A stretch of DNA of 64,000 nt from Desulfolinea sp964487745 (GTDB lineage Bacteria; Chloroflexota; Anaerolineae; Anaerolineales; Villigracilaceae): contig CAZASG010000018.1 of the NCBI GenBank assembly GCA_964487745.1, forward strand, positions 8,074-72,073. The letters run 5' to 3'. This document shows positions 7,425 through 15,081 of the stretch, piece by piece. The notes beneath the pieces were generated by a model. That model was not told the DNA's origin. It was given only the letters and a program-made list of their open reading frames with translations, and made no database searches. Position 1 is the stretch's first letter. Every line of letters begins with the position of its first letter. The position numbers were made by a program, and so were the translations under genes.

Positions 7425-8696
7425 ATGACAAAAAGTATTCACCCTATCACTCACTCGTTAAATGCCAGCGTACGCGTACCTGGTTCCAAGTCATTAACCA
7501 ACCGCGCTTTGCTGATCGCTGTCCTCGCTGACGGAAAAACGACGCTAAAAAATGCGCTTTTCTCCGATGACACTCGTTATTTTGCGAGCGCGTTGCGTAC
7601 TCTCGGTTTTCGCGTGGATAAAAATGAAGAAAACGCAGAGATGAGCATATGGGGCTTGGGCGGAAAAATCCCGTCACAGGACGCTGATCTTTTTATCGGC
7701 AATGCGGGGACAGCAGCACGTTTTCTGACCGCGTTTTTGAATTTGGGCAGCGGCGAATATATCGTCGACGGCGAAGCACGGATGCGTGAACGTCCCATCG
7801 CTGATTTGATTGAAGCATTGCGTCCACTAGGCGCAACGCTGGAAGCTAAAAGCGATTGTCCGCCCGTGAAGATCATGGCAAATGGATTAAAAGGCGGCAA
7901 AACGCAAATTGCAGGAAGTGTTTCATCGCAATATCTTTCTGCGCTTTTGATGACTGCCCCCTATGCTCAAAATCCCGTTGAGATTGAGTTCACAACCGAG
8001 CTTTTCTCCAAACCTTATGTAGACATGACGATCAGCATCATGCGCGACTTTGGTGTGAATGTGGAGCGTAATGGATATCAATCTTTTTCCATTGGGCCGC
8101 AGACTTATTCCCCAATTTCGAATTACCTAATTGAATCTGATGCGTCCGCAGCATCCTACTTTTTCGCGGCGCCTGCCATTGTCGGCGGGACAGTACATGT
8201 CGAGAACATCTCGCGTAAATCCGTGCAAGGTGATATTGACTTTCTAGATGTGCTGGTCGAGATGGGCTGCGAAATCAGAGAGCATGGGAATGCAATCGAA
8301 GTTGTCGGCTCTAAGAATCTCAAAGGCATTGACGTCGATATGTCCAATATCCCAGACACAGCACAAACGCTGGCTGCCATCGCTCCTTTCGCGTCATCAC
8401 CGACACGGATTCGGGGGATTGCATCTGCACGGGTCAAAGAGACCGATCGTGTCTCGGCCGTCTGTAACGAGTTGAAACGGTTGGGTGTTCAAGTTGACGA
8501 ATACGAGGATGGGATGACAATCTACCCCTGCGAAAAGATCAAACCCGCTGTTGTACGAACCTACAACGATCACCGCATGGCGATGGCCTTCTCGCTAATC
8601 GGCTTGCGAGCGGAAGGTGTGCAAATCGAAAACCCCGACTGCGTGTCGAAAACTTTCCCGAATTATTTTGATGTGTTGGATGATCTAAGAAAATGA
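7425..8696 (+). CDS. aroA: 3-phosphoshikimate 1-carboxyvinyltransferase (EPSP synthase)
   Basis: A 423-residue EPSP synthase that joins PEP to shikimate 3-phosphate. Motifs appear in family order: PGSKSLTNRALL (residues 19-30), GNAGTAARFLTAF near 90 (PEP site), DGEARMRERPI, SVSSQYLSALLM, ESDASAASYFF, KETDRVSAVC and YNDHRMAMAFSL. The segment after GTAxR reads RFL rather than the RPL of the E. coli enzyme; this is at the edge of the PEP/inhibitor pocket but I cannot judge its effect. The last four bases (ATGA) overlap the start of aroE, so both are in one translational chain. Confidence 0.97.
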   Translation: MTKSIHPITHSLNASVRVPGSKSLTNRALLIAVLADGKTTLKNALFSDDTRYFASALRTLGFRVDKNEENAEMSIWGLGGKIPSQDADLFIGNAGTAARFLTAFLNLGSGEYIVDGEARMRERPIADLIEALRPLGATLEAKSDCPPVKIMANGLKGGKTQIAGSVSSQYLSALLMTAPYAQNPVEIEFTTELFSKPYVDMTISIMRDFGVNVERNGYQSFSIGPQTYSPISNYLIESDASAASYFFAAPAIVGGTVHVENISRKSVQGDIDFLDVLVEMGCEIREHGNAIEVVGSKNLKGIDVDMSNIPDTAQTLAAIAPFASSPTRIRGIASARVKETDRVSAVCNELKRLGVQVDEYEDGMTIYPCEKIKPAVVRTYNDHRMAMAFSLIGLRAEGVQIENPDCVSKTFPNYFDVLDDLRK

Positions 8697-9535
8697 TGAA
8701 GCATTTCAATCTTGGGCTTATTGGCTACCCGATTAGCCACAGTGTCTCACCCCAAATCCATAATTCTGCACTCAAAGAAGCAGAACTGGATGGGGAATAT
8801 AAGCTCTATCCTGTCGCGCCCGATGACAAGCAGGGATTGGCTGATTTACTCGCCCAAGTACGAGCGGGCGACATCCACGGACTGAATGTGACCATCCCGC
8901 ATAAACAAAATCTGATGCCTTTATTTGATACGTTAACGCCAACCGCCGAAGCTATCGGCGCAGTGAACACGATTGTCATCGATGATGGCAAACTTGTCGG
9001 CGACAATACCGATGCAGGTGGATTTTGGAATGATTTACAGGCACTGCTCTCACAGTCTAAAGTTGGAGTGAAAAACGCTCTGGTTCTCGGCGCCGGCGGA
9101 TCGGCGCGCGCAGTGGTGCATGCCTTACTCCAACACGGCTGGGATGTGATAATTACCGCCCGCCGTATTGAGCAAGCAGAAGAACTCGCGCAACATTTCC
9201 CAAAACATAGCGCCCAACTCACGACAGCCGTTTATGATGCGACTTCTCTTTTGGATTTGCTTTCTAGCATCTCACTTATCGTGAATACAACCCCTGTCGG
9301 CATGATATCCCATCCGCAAGGTTCGCCGTGGATTAACGGCCTACCCTTCCCGCCGAAGGCTGCGCTCTACGACCTGATTTACAATCCTGCCGAAACGCAA
9401 TTGAGGAAAGATGCTGCCCAAGCAGGTTTGCCCACCCGCAACGGCTTGGGTATGTTGATTAGGCAGGCACTCTTATCATTTGAGATCTGGACGGGCGCAA
9501 AAGTATCCGCTGATAAAATCGACCTGAATTTATAA
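8693..9535 (+). CDS. aroE: shikimate dehydrogenase
   Basis: A 280-residue AroE: NADPH-dependent reduction of 3-dehydroshikimate to shikimate. Visible motifs are the shikimate-binding YPISHSVSPQIHN near residue 12, the catalytic Lys in VTIPHKQ, the catalytic Asp in GDNTDAGGFW, and the NADP-binding LGAGGSARAVVHAL near 127. NTTPVGM follows, and the C-terminal GLGMLIRQALLSFEIWTG is typical. It overlaps aroA by four bases and is followed by aroC after ten bases with AAGGA just upstream of the latter. Length and order of motifs are entirely ordinary. Confidence 0.96.
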   Translation: MMKHFNLGLIGYPISHSVSPQIHNSALKEAELDGEYKLYPVAPDDKQGLADLLAQVRAGDIHGLNVTIPHKQNLMPLFDTLTPTAEAIGAVNTIVIDDGKLVGDNTDAGGFWNDLQALLSQSKVGVKNALVLGAGGSARAVVHALLQHGWDVIITARRIEQAEELAQHFPKHSAQLTTAVYDATSLLDLLSSISLIVNTTPVGMISHPQGSPWINGLPFPPKAALYDLIYNPAETQLRKDAAQAGLPTRNGLGMLIRQALLSFEIWTGAKVSADKIDLNL

Positions 9536-9545
9536 AGGACTTCTT

Positions 9546-10712
9546 ATGTCTATACGTTTTTTAACTGCTGGAGAATCACACGGCCCTGCCGTAACAGCAA
9601 TTCTGGAAGGAATTCCGGCTGGACTGACTCTCGACATCGACAAAGTTAACCACGAACTCGCCCGCCGCCAAAAGGGATTTGGCTCTGGCGGGCGGATGAA
9701 GATTGAGCGTGACAAGATCAATATCTTGAGCGGAATTATGGAAGGCAAGACGATCGGAATGCCCATCTCAATCCTGGTCGAGAATCTCAATCATAAGCAA
9801 TGGCAAGGAAAAGAGACCGAAGCAATGACCGCTCCCCGCCCGGGACATGCTGACTTAACAGGCGTGGTCAAATATGGCTATAATGACCTGCGCCCCTCTC
9901 TTGAGCGGGCATCCGCGCGTGAGACGACAATGCGTGTGGCAGTTGGGGCGATCTGTAAGCAATTTTTGGCCGAATTTGACATCGAAGTTGGCGGGTACGT
10001 TAAAAGCATCGGGGAGATTGACGCTGTCTTAGACAGCAACCAACACAAGGCTTGGTTCGATTTGGCAGAGAAAAATGACCTCCGCTGCCCCGATGAAGAT
10101 GCAGCCGAGAAAATGCAAAATCGAATTTCTGCCTGTATGCAGGAAAAGGATACACTCGGCGGCGTCATCGAAATTGTGGTGCTGAACGTGCCGGTTGGGC
10201 TAGGCTCTTTCGCGCTATGGGATACACGTCTAGAGGCAAAACTTGCACAGGCAGTCATGAGCGTACAAGCCATGAAAGGCGTTGAAATTGGCGATGCCTT
10301 CGCGAATGCACGGATGCCCGGCACCCAAGCGCATGATGCGATTCTCCTCGAAGGTGAGAGCTTGGTACGTCCAACCAACCGCGCGGGCGGGACAGAGGGC
10401 GGCATCTCGAACGGGGAGCCGATTGTCATTCGGGCGGCGATGAAGCCGATCGCGTCGACGTTGACGCCACAGAAGACAGTTGATATCGTCACTGGCGAGG
10501 AAAGGGTCACGACCTATGAGCGTTCGGATTTTTGTCCTGTACCGCGTGCCGTACCTGTGCTGGAAGCCGTGGTCGCGATTGTGCTGGCGGATGCGCTGAT
10601 CAAGAAGCTTGGCGGGGATTCAATCAACGAAATGAGGCCGCGTTTCGAGGCGTTGAAGCAGGCGAAGTTGAGTGATATTAAGTTGAGCGGCGAGCCACAC
10701 ATTTTTTGGTAA
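9546..10712 (+). CDS. aroC: chorismate synthase
   Basis: A 388-residue chorismate synthase: trans-1,4 elimination of phosphate from EPSP using reduced FMN, the last common step to aromatic compounds. Signatures include TAGESHGPAV at the N-terminus, the RRQKGFGSGGRM segment, RPGHADLTG, the RxSARETTMRVA signature near residue 123, and GGTEGGISNG and FCPVPRAVPV toward the C-terminus. AAAGGA lies seven bases before the ATG. It is separated from aroKB by 100 bases that are almost entirely a copy of the CACAGAG-type palindromic repeat. Confidence 0.97.
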   Translation: MSIRFLTAGESHGPAVTAILEGIPAGLTLDIDKVNHELARRQKGFGSGGRMKIERDKINILSGIMEGKTIGMPISILVENLNHKQWQGKETEAMTAPRPGHADLTGVVKYGYNDLRPSLERASARETTMRVAVGAICKQFLAEFDIEVGGYVKSIGEIDAVLDSNQHKAWFDLAEKNDLRCPDEDAAEKMQNRISACMQEKDTLGGVIEIVVLNVPVGLGSFALWDTRLEAKLAQAVMSVQAMKGVEIGDAFANARMPGTQAHDAILLEGESLVRPTNRAGGTEGGISNGEPIVIRAAMKPIASTLTPQKTVDIVTGEERVTTYERSDFCPVPRAVPVLEAVVAIVLADALIKKLGGDSINEMRPRFEALKQAKLSDIKLSGEPHIFW

Positions 10713-10720
10713 AAGAAAGG

Positions 10721-10804
10721 TCACAACAGAGACACAAAGGACACAGGGTTATTTCTATAGAATTACGAAGCTCTTCTTTGTGAACTTCGTGCCTTTGTGG
10801 TGAA
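10721..10804 (+). repeat. CACAGAG-family palindromic repeat, copy A
   Basis: An imperfect inverted repeat filling the aroC-aroKB gap. The left arm (TCACAACAGAGACACAAAGG...) pairs with the right arm (...CTTCGTGCCTTTGTGGTGA), around an AT-rich centre. It belongs to the same family as the copies at 11881, 13811 and 54871. The aroKB start codon follows nine bases later, so no separate Shine-Dalgarno site is seen. Confidence 0.75.
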
Positions 10805-10812
10805 ACAAAACT

Positions 10813-12384
10813 ATGACATCATCCACGATTTATTTATACGGCCCACCAGGCGTGGGGAAAAGCACAGTCGGGAAAATCCTTGCCGAGAATTTAAATATCC
10901 CCTTTATTGATCTTGATGCTGAGATCGAGAAAAATGCAAGTAAGAGCATCCCGGCGATCTTTGCGGAAGATGGTGAAGAAACCTTTCGAGAGATCGAAGA
11001 ACGCACGCTGAAAAGCGTTCGGGAGACCTCGGTTGTGGCTCTTGGCGGTGGGGCTCTTTTACGGCAACCAAGCCGAAATCACGTCCGCGACGAGCAGGTT
11101 ATCTGCTTGAGCGCACCGATCAAGACCTTAACCGCCCGTCTGCAAAAAAATGGCGACCAGCGTCCGCTTCTGAAAAAGAATTCTCTTGAAAAGCTCTTGG
11201 GCGAGCGCAAGGCGCATTACGCATCCTTCCCACTTCAGGTCGATACAGAAAATCGCACGCCTGCAGAAACGGCGTCAGCCATCCAGCAGCGTTTGGGGCG
11301 CTTTTGGCTGCGCGCGATGGGCAGCGGTTATGCTGCGCGCGTAGAAGCGGGCGGGCTGAGCAAACTGGCCGATCTGCTCCCCGAGCATGGCTGCCAGCCG
11401 CCTTATGTGATCATCGCCGACTCCAACATGGCGCCGCTCTATGGCGAGAAACTGAGCGCCGACCTGAATGCACCGCTGGTGACCTTTACGGCGGGTGAGA
11501 TGCACAAAAATGTCGACACGATGACCCAACTCTGGCGCGACCTGCTGCTGGCAGGCATGGAGCGCGGCGGGACAATCCTTGCGCTGGGCGGCGGCATCAC
11601 GAACGATATGGCGGGCTTTGCGGCGGCGACCTTTATGCGCGGCGTGAATTGGGTGAGCTTGCCCACATCGCTGCTCAATATGGTGGATGCCAGCCTGGGC
11701 GGCAAAACGGGCATCGACCTGCCCGAGGGCAAAAATCTAGCGGGGGCCTTCCACCCGCCCAAATTGGTGTTGGCTGACCCCGAAACACTGCACACATTGC
11801 CCGAAGTCGAAATCCGCAATGGGCTGGCGGAGGTGGTCAAACACGGGGTGATCGCCGATGTTGGGCTTTTTAAGAGAATAACCACAGAGTTCACAGAGCG
11901 CACAGAGCCTTTGAGAAAAGCGGAGAAAAACTCTGTGTTCTCCGTGGTGAACTGGACAGAACTCGTCATCCGTGCGATGGGCGTGAAGATCCGCATCATC
12001 GAAGAAGACCCCTTCGAGAAGGGCATCCGTGCAGCGCTGAATTTCGGTCATACCATCGGACACAGCATCGAACATCTCTCCGGCTACGTGCTGAAGCACG
12101 GTGAAGCCGTCGGGATCGGGATGGTGGTTGAGACGCAACTTGCCGAGCGGATGGGCATTGCCGAGGCGGGGTTGGCGGACAAGATCGCCGATACGCTCCT
12201 GACCCTGGGCTTGCCCGTTGCCATCCCGAACGGAATCTCGGTTCCCGATCTGGTCGCCGCCATCCAACACGATAAGAAGAAGGCCAAAGGCGTAATCAAG
12301 TTTGCGCTGCCTGTGAAACTGGGTGAGGTGAAGGTGGGGGTGGTGATTGAGAATTTAGACGAAATGTTAGAGGAGATAATGTGA
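10813..12384 (+). CDS. aroKB: fused shikimate kinase / 3-dehydroquinate synthase
   Basis: A 523-residue bifunctional fusion. Residues 1-about 165 are shikimate kinase: Walker A GPPGVGKSTVGK, FIDLDAEIE, FREIEERTL, ALGGGALL and the QRPLL lid region. Residues about 170-523 are 3-dehydroquinate synthase: GEMHKN, ALGGGITNDMAGFAAATFMRG, PTSLLNMVDASLGGKTG, EVVKHGVIAD, NFGHTIGHSIEH and KHGEAVGIGM, with metal-ligand Glu and His residues. Steps two and five of the shikimate pathway are thus on one chain. Residues 357-379 (TTEFTERTEP...FSVVN) are encoded by an in-frame copy of a palindromic repeat placed in the linker before LVIRAMGVK; that linker is about ten residues longer than in E. coli AroB. The stop overlaps the next gene's GTG. 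Confidence 0.95.
   Translation: MTSSTIYLYGPPGVGKSTVGKILAENLNIPFIDLDAEIEKNASKSIPAIFAEDGEETFREIEERTLKSVRETSVVALGGGALLRQPSRNHVRDEQVICLSAPIKTLTARLQKNGDQRPLLKKNSLEKLLGERKAHYASFPLQVDTENRTPAETASAIQQRLGRFWLRAMGSGYAARVEAGGLSKLADLLPEHGCQPPYVIIADSNMAPLYGEKLSADLNAPLVTFTAGEMHKNVDTMTQLWRDLLLAGMERGGTILALGGGITNDMAGFAAATFMRGVNWVSLPTSLLNMVDASLGGKTGIDLPEGKNLAGAFHPPKLVLADPETLHTLPEVEIRNGLAEVVKHGVIADVGLFKRITTEFTERTEPLRKAEKNSVFSVVNWTELVIRAMGVKIRIIEEDPFEKGIRAALNFGHTIGHSIEHLSGYVLKHGEAVGIGMVVETQLAERMGIAEAGLADKIADTLLTLGLPVAIPNGISVPDLVAAIQHDKKKAKGVIKFALPVKLGEVKVGVVIENLDEMLEEIM
11881..11948 (+). repeat. CACAGAG-family palindromic repeat inside aroB coding sequence, copy B
   Basis: ACCACAGAGTTCACAGAG (11881-11898) is mirrored by CTCTGTGTTCTCCGTGGT (11931-11948); 15 of 18 positions pair. 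The repeat begins exactly on a codon boundary and is read as TTEFTERTEPLRKAEKNSVF and a few more residues. The enzyme frame is kept on both sides. Confidence 0.85.
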
Positions 12385-13343
12385 AAAGATGGACACTTTG
12401 GATGGGCGCTATTGTTCTCATTGCAGGATGTGCCCAAGCTCAACCCAAAGAAATCATTATTGAACCTGCTCCGAGAGAAATAACATCTCCAGACCACTTG
12501 CCAGTAAATTTGCTTTCCAAGCAAATTTACTGGCAAGAACAATTCTTCTATCTTGACGGTACACCAGTCAGAGAAGAAGTACCAGAGCTAATTCCTGAAT
12601 ATCATAAAGGGTCTGGGTTATATAGCAACCCAAAGCTTTCACACAATCAGCAATATTTAGCGTATTCCTATGGTGTTTTTAACAGGATTGGAATATGGAA
12701 CGCTTCAACAAAAACACAACAAGAGCTAATAAATTCAGAAGAAGATCTGCGCCACAATGCAAACATTAGTGGTTTTTCTTTCATGCCAGACGACAAGAAA
12801 GTCATCTTTAAGTATTCATGGCACAACGATGCTAACGAAACAAACATCGATTTGGCTACAGTAGACATAGGCTCAAAAGAAATCCAGTATTTAGATATCG
12901 AAGATGCAATACCAGCAACAGGCTTTGATATTGATATTTCACGCAATCAAGAGTGGGTTGCTTTTGACACAAGCACTTTAACAAAACAAGCTTGTATTCT
13001 TATTAATTTAAGTCAAAAAACTATTCATTGTTTTACATACAAAGAAGGTTGGTATAGTTCAATCCGCTTCACCCCTGACAGTCAGCATATTGTATACGAT
13101 CATACAGAAAAAATTTTTGACCGGACAAATCTCACCCGTTCGAAAATTGACGGGACGGAAAACATCACTTTAGCATCTGGTTTTGACGGAACAGAAATTC
13201 TGTTAGTAACCAATGAAGAAATTGTATTTGCAGGAGATATTTTCCCAGAATCCAATTGCTCTAATGTTTTTGTGATAAATCAAGACGGCAGTGATTTACG
13301 GCTATTAGAATATTTTGACAAACAGTGCTTTACCAACGAATAA
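12381..13343 (+). CDS. lipoprotein with WD40/TolB-like repeats
   Basis: A 320-residue protein starting with GTG that overlaps the aroKB stop; AGGAGA lies five bases upstream. A short signal sequence ends in a lipobox (LIAGC, Cys at about residue 17). The body carries repeats of the type LSHNQQYLAYS, FMPDDKKVIFK, ISRNQEWVAFD and FTPDSQHIVYD, typical of PD40/TolB-like beta-propeller blades. It has no apparent role in aromatic synthesis and sits between aroKB and aroQ as an intruder. Its base composition is clearly more AT-rich than its neighbours, suggesting later acquisition. Residues about 39-53 are encoded by a perfect 19-bp hairpin (12497-12537). Family assignment beyond propeller-like lipoprotein is not possible. 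Confidence 0.75.
   Translation: MKRWTLWMGAIVLIAGCAQAQPKEIIIEPAPREITSPDHLPVNLLSKQIYWQEQFFYLDGTPVREEVPELIPEYHKGSGLYSNPKLSHNQQYLAYSYGVFNRIGIWNASTKTQQELINSEEDLRHNANISGFSFMPDDKKVIFKYSWHNDANETNIDLATVDIGSKEIQYLDIEDAIPATGFDIDISRNQEWVAFDTSTLTKQACILINLSQKTIHCFTYKEGWYSSIRFTPDSQHIVYDHTEKIFDRTNLTRSKIDGTENITLASGFDGTEILLVTNEEIVFAGDIFPESNCSNVFVINQDGSDLRLLEYFDKQCFTNE
12497..12537. repeat. perfect 19-bp inverted repeat inside the lipoprotein gene
   Basis: CTTGCCAGTAAATTTGCTT (12497-12515) and its exact complement (12519-12537) are separated by three bases. It lies inside a coding region near the 5' end, only about 115 bases after the start codon. There is no T-run. Confidence 0.9.
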
Positions 13344-13373
13344 CTTCTCTAGCATTCCAAAAAGGAATTACTT

Positions 13374-13811
13374 ATGACCATCCTACTCGTCCTACACGGA
13401 CCCAATCTAAATCTGCTCGGCACGCGCGAGCCTGAAATCTACGGAGCGTTGACGCTTGCTGACATTAACCAAAAAGTGAAAGAAGCCGCCGATTTGCACG
13501 GCGTCGAAACTTACAGCATCCAATCGAATCACGAAGGTGCGCTGACCGACGCCTTACAGGAAGCTACCCAAAAAGCAGATGGCGTCATCTTCAACCCTGC
13601 TGGATATACGCATACATCCGTTGCGCTGCGAGATACAGTCGCTGCGATCGGCATCCCTGTGGTGGAGGTGCATCTCTCGAATGTCTATGCTCGAGAGGAG
13701 TTTCGGCATACATCCCTGCTCTCGGCCGTCTGTGCCGGGAAGATCTCCGGCTTTGGGTGGATGTCGTATAAGCTGGCTTTAGAGGCACTTGTAGAAATGC
13801 TAAAAGATTAA
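13374..13811 (+). CDS. aroQ: 3-dehydroquinate dehydratase, type II
   Basis: A 145-residue type II dehydroquinase, converting 3-dehydroquinate to 3-dehydroshikimate. Motifs: HGPNLNLLGTREPEIYG with the catalytic Tyr, QSNHEGALTDALQ, FNPAGYTHTSVALRD and HLSNVYAREEFRHTS. The family is dodecameric and unrelated to AroD. The stop codon TAA shares its last base with the first base of a palindromic repeat (13811). It lies downstream of the intruding lipoprotein gene but clearly belongs to the aro operon. Confidence 0.97.
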   Translation: MTILLVLHGPNLNLLGTREPEIYGALTLADINQKVKEAADLHGVETYSIQSNHEGALTDALQEATQKADGVIFNPAGYTHTSVALRDTVAAIGIPVVEVHLSNVYAREEFRHTSLLSAVCAGKISGFGWMSYKLALEALVEMLKD

Positions 13812-13898
13812 CCACAGAGCACACGGAGTTCACAGAGATTTTTGAGAAAAAGAGAAAAACAAAGAGATTTTCTCCATGTTCTCTGTGCTCTCTGTGGT
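13811..13898 (+). repeat. CACAGAG-family palindromic repeat, copy C
   Basis: ACCACAGAGCACACGGAG at the left end and CTCTGTGCTCTCTGTGGT (13881-13898) at the right end form the inverted arms; an A-rich centre with GAGAAAAAG stretches lies between. It fills most of the gap between aroQ and the aminotransferase. Translating it would add 22 spurious residues to the next protein. Confidence 0.8.
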
Positions 13899-13941
13899 GA
13901 AAAAACACTACGCAATACGCATCACGAAACACGCACTCACC

Positions 13942-15081
13942 ATGAAAAAACACTTCTTTGCACAACTCGACGAGATGATCGCCACGCTCAACGAACAGGG
14001 CGTGGATGTGATCCGTCTCGACATCGGCTCGCCCGACTTGCCCCCGCACCCCGAGGTGATTGATGTCATGCAGCGTGCAGTCGCGCATGCTGATTCGCAC
14101 GGCTATCAACGCCATGTTGGTCCGCTTTCACATCGGCAGGCGTGGGCGGCGATGTATCAGCGCGTCTTTGACGTGACACTCGACCCCGAAAAAGAGATTG
14201 TTCCGCTCATGGGCACGAAGGAAGGCATCTTCCATCTCAGTCAGGCGATTATCGAACCTGGGGACGTGGTCTTGATCCCGAACCCGTATTACGTCACCTA
14301 TTTGCGCGGTGCGGAGTTTGCGGGAGGGAAACCACACTTCATCCCGCTGCTGCCTGAAAACGACTACTTACCCGAGCTGAAAAAAATCGATACCGCCGTA
14401 GCGTATGCCGCCAAACTGATATGGGTGAATTACCCGAATAATCCGCTCAGCGCGACGGCATCGCTTTCTTTCTACGAGGAGTTGGTCGAATTCGCAAAAG
14501 CGCACGATATTTTGGTTTGCGCCGATGCGGCGTATTCACAGGTCTATTACGGCGAGGAAAAACCGCCGAGCATTTTACAGGTCGAGGGTGCAAAAGATGT
14601 AGCGATCGAATTCAACTCGCTCTCGAAGTCGCACAATATGGCGGGCTGGCGTGTGGGGGCTGCGGTCGGGAATCCGTCCACTCTGGAAAAATTGCTGAAG
14701 CTGAAGACCAATGCCGATAGCGGACATTTTGGTCCCACGCTTGAGGCTGCATCCCATGCGATGGGCATAGAATCAAGTTGGGTCCACGCGCGAAACGGAG
14801 TTTATCGCGAGCGGAGAGACATCATCGTCACATCCCTGCGTAAGATGGGCGTTGATGTTCGCAGTCCGCAAGCATCACTTTATATTTGGTGTCCGATCCC
14901 CGAGGGCTGGACATCCGAAAAATTTGCGTTGGCAATGTTGCAGGAAGCGAATGTAAGCGTCGCGCCGGGAACGGTTTTCGGCAGCAATGGCGAGGGCTTC
15001 GTGCGCATCTCGATAACGCAACCAAAGGACGTGCTCGAGACAGCGATGCAAAAACTAAACAATTGGTGGAAAAGATTATGA
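13942..15081 (+). CDS. class I/II PLP-dependent aminotransferase (probable aromatic)
   Basis: A 379-residue fold-type I aminotransferase. The ATG at 13942 (MKKHFFAQLDEM) is preferred over an in-frame ATG at 13876, which lies in the repeat. Features: DIGSPDLPPHPEV, the NYPNNPLSATA substrate/PLP loop, CADAAYSQVYYG, the Schiff-base Lys in SLSKSHNMAGWRVG, and the C-terminal FVRISIT with the carboxylate-binding Arg. By context between aroQ and pheA it most likely transaminates phenylpyruvate and 4-hydroxyphenylpyruvate to Phe and Tyr. Related enzymes act on aspartate or LL-diaminopimelate, so substrate is inferred. It overlaps pheA by four bases. Confidence 0.85.
   Translation: MKKHFFAQLDEMIATLNEQGVDVIRLDIGSPDLPPHPEVIDVMQRAVAHADSHGYQRHVGPLSHRQAWAAMYQRVFDVTLDPEKEIVPLMGTKEGIFHLSQAIIEPGDVVLIPNPYYVTYLRGAEFAGGKPHFIPLLPENDYLPELKKIDTAVAYAAKLIWVNYPNNPLSATASLSFYEELVEFAKAHDILVCADAAYSQVYYGEEKPPSILQVEGAKDVAIEFNSLSKSHNMAGWRVGAAVGNPSTLEKLLKLKTNADSGHFGPTLEAASHAMGIESSWVHARNGVYRERRDIIVTSLRKMGVDVRSPQASLYIWCPIPEGWTSEKFALAMLQEANVSVAPGTVFGSNGEGFVRISITQPKDVLETAMQKLNNWWKRL

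Noticed and set aside
11881..11948. Frameshift or sequencing error in aroB
   Set aside because: The frame is continuous and all downstream motifs are intact; the segment is a repeat insertion.
13876..13941. In-frame ATG that would extend the aminotransferase by 22 residues
   Set aside because: The added segment is a translated palindromic repeat (MFSVLSVVKK...), so the ATG at 13942 is preferred.
14886..15077. Upstream in-frame extension of pheA
   Set aside because: It overlaps the aminotransferase gene out of frame; the ATGA junction at 15078 and the conserved N-terminus fix the start.
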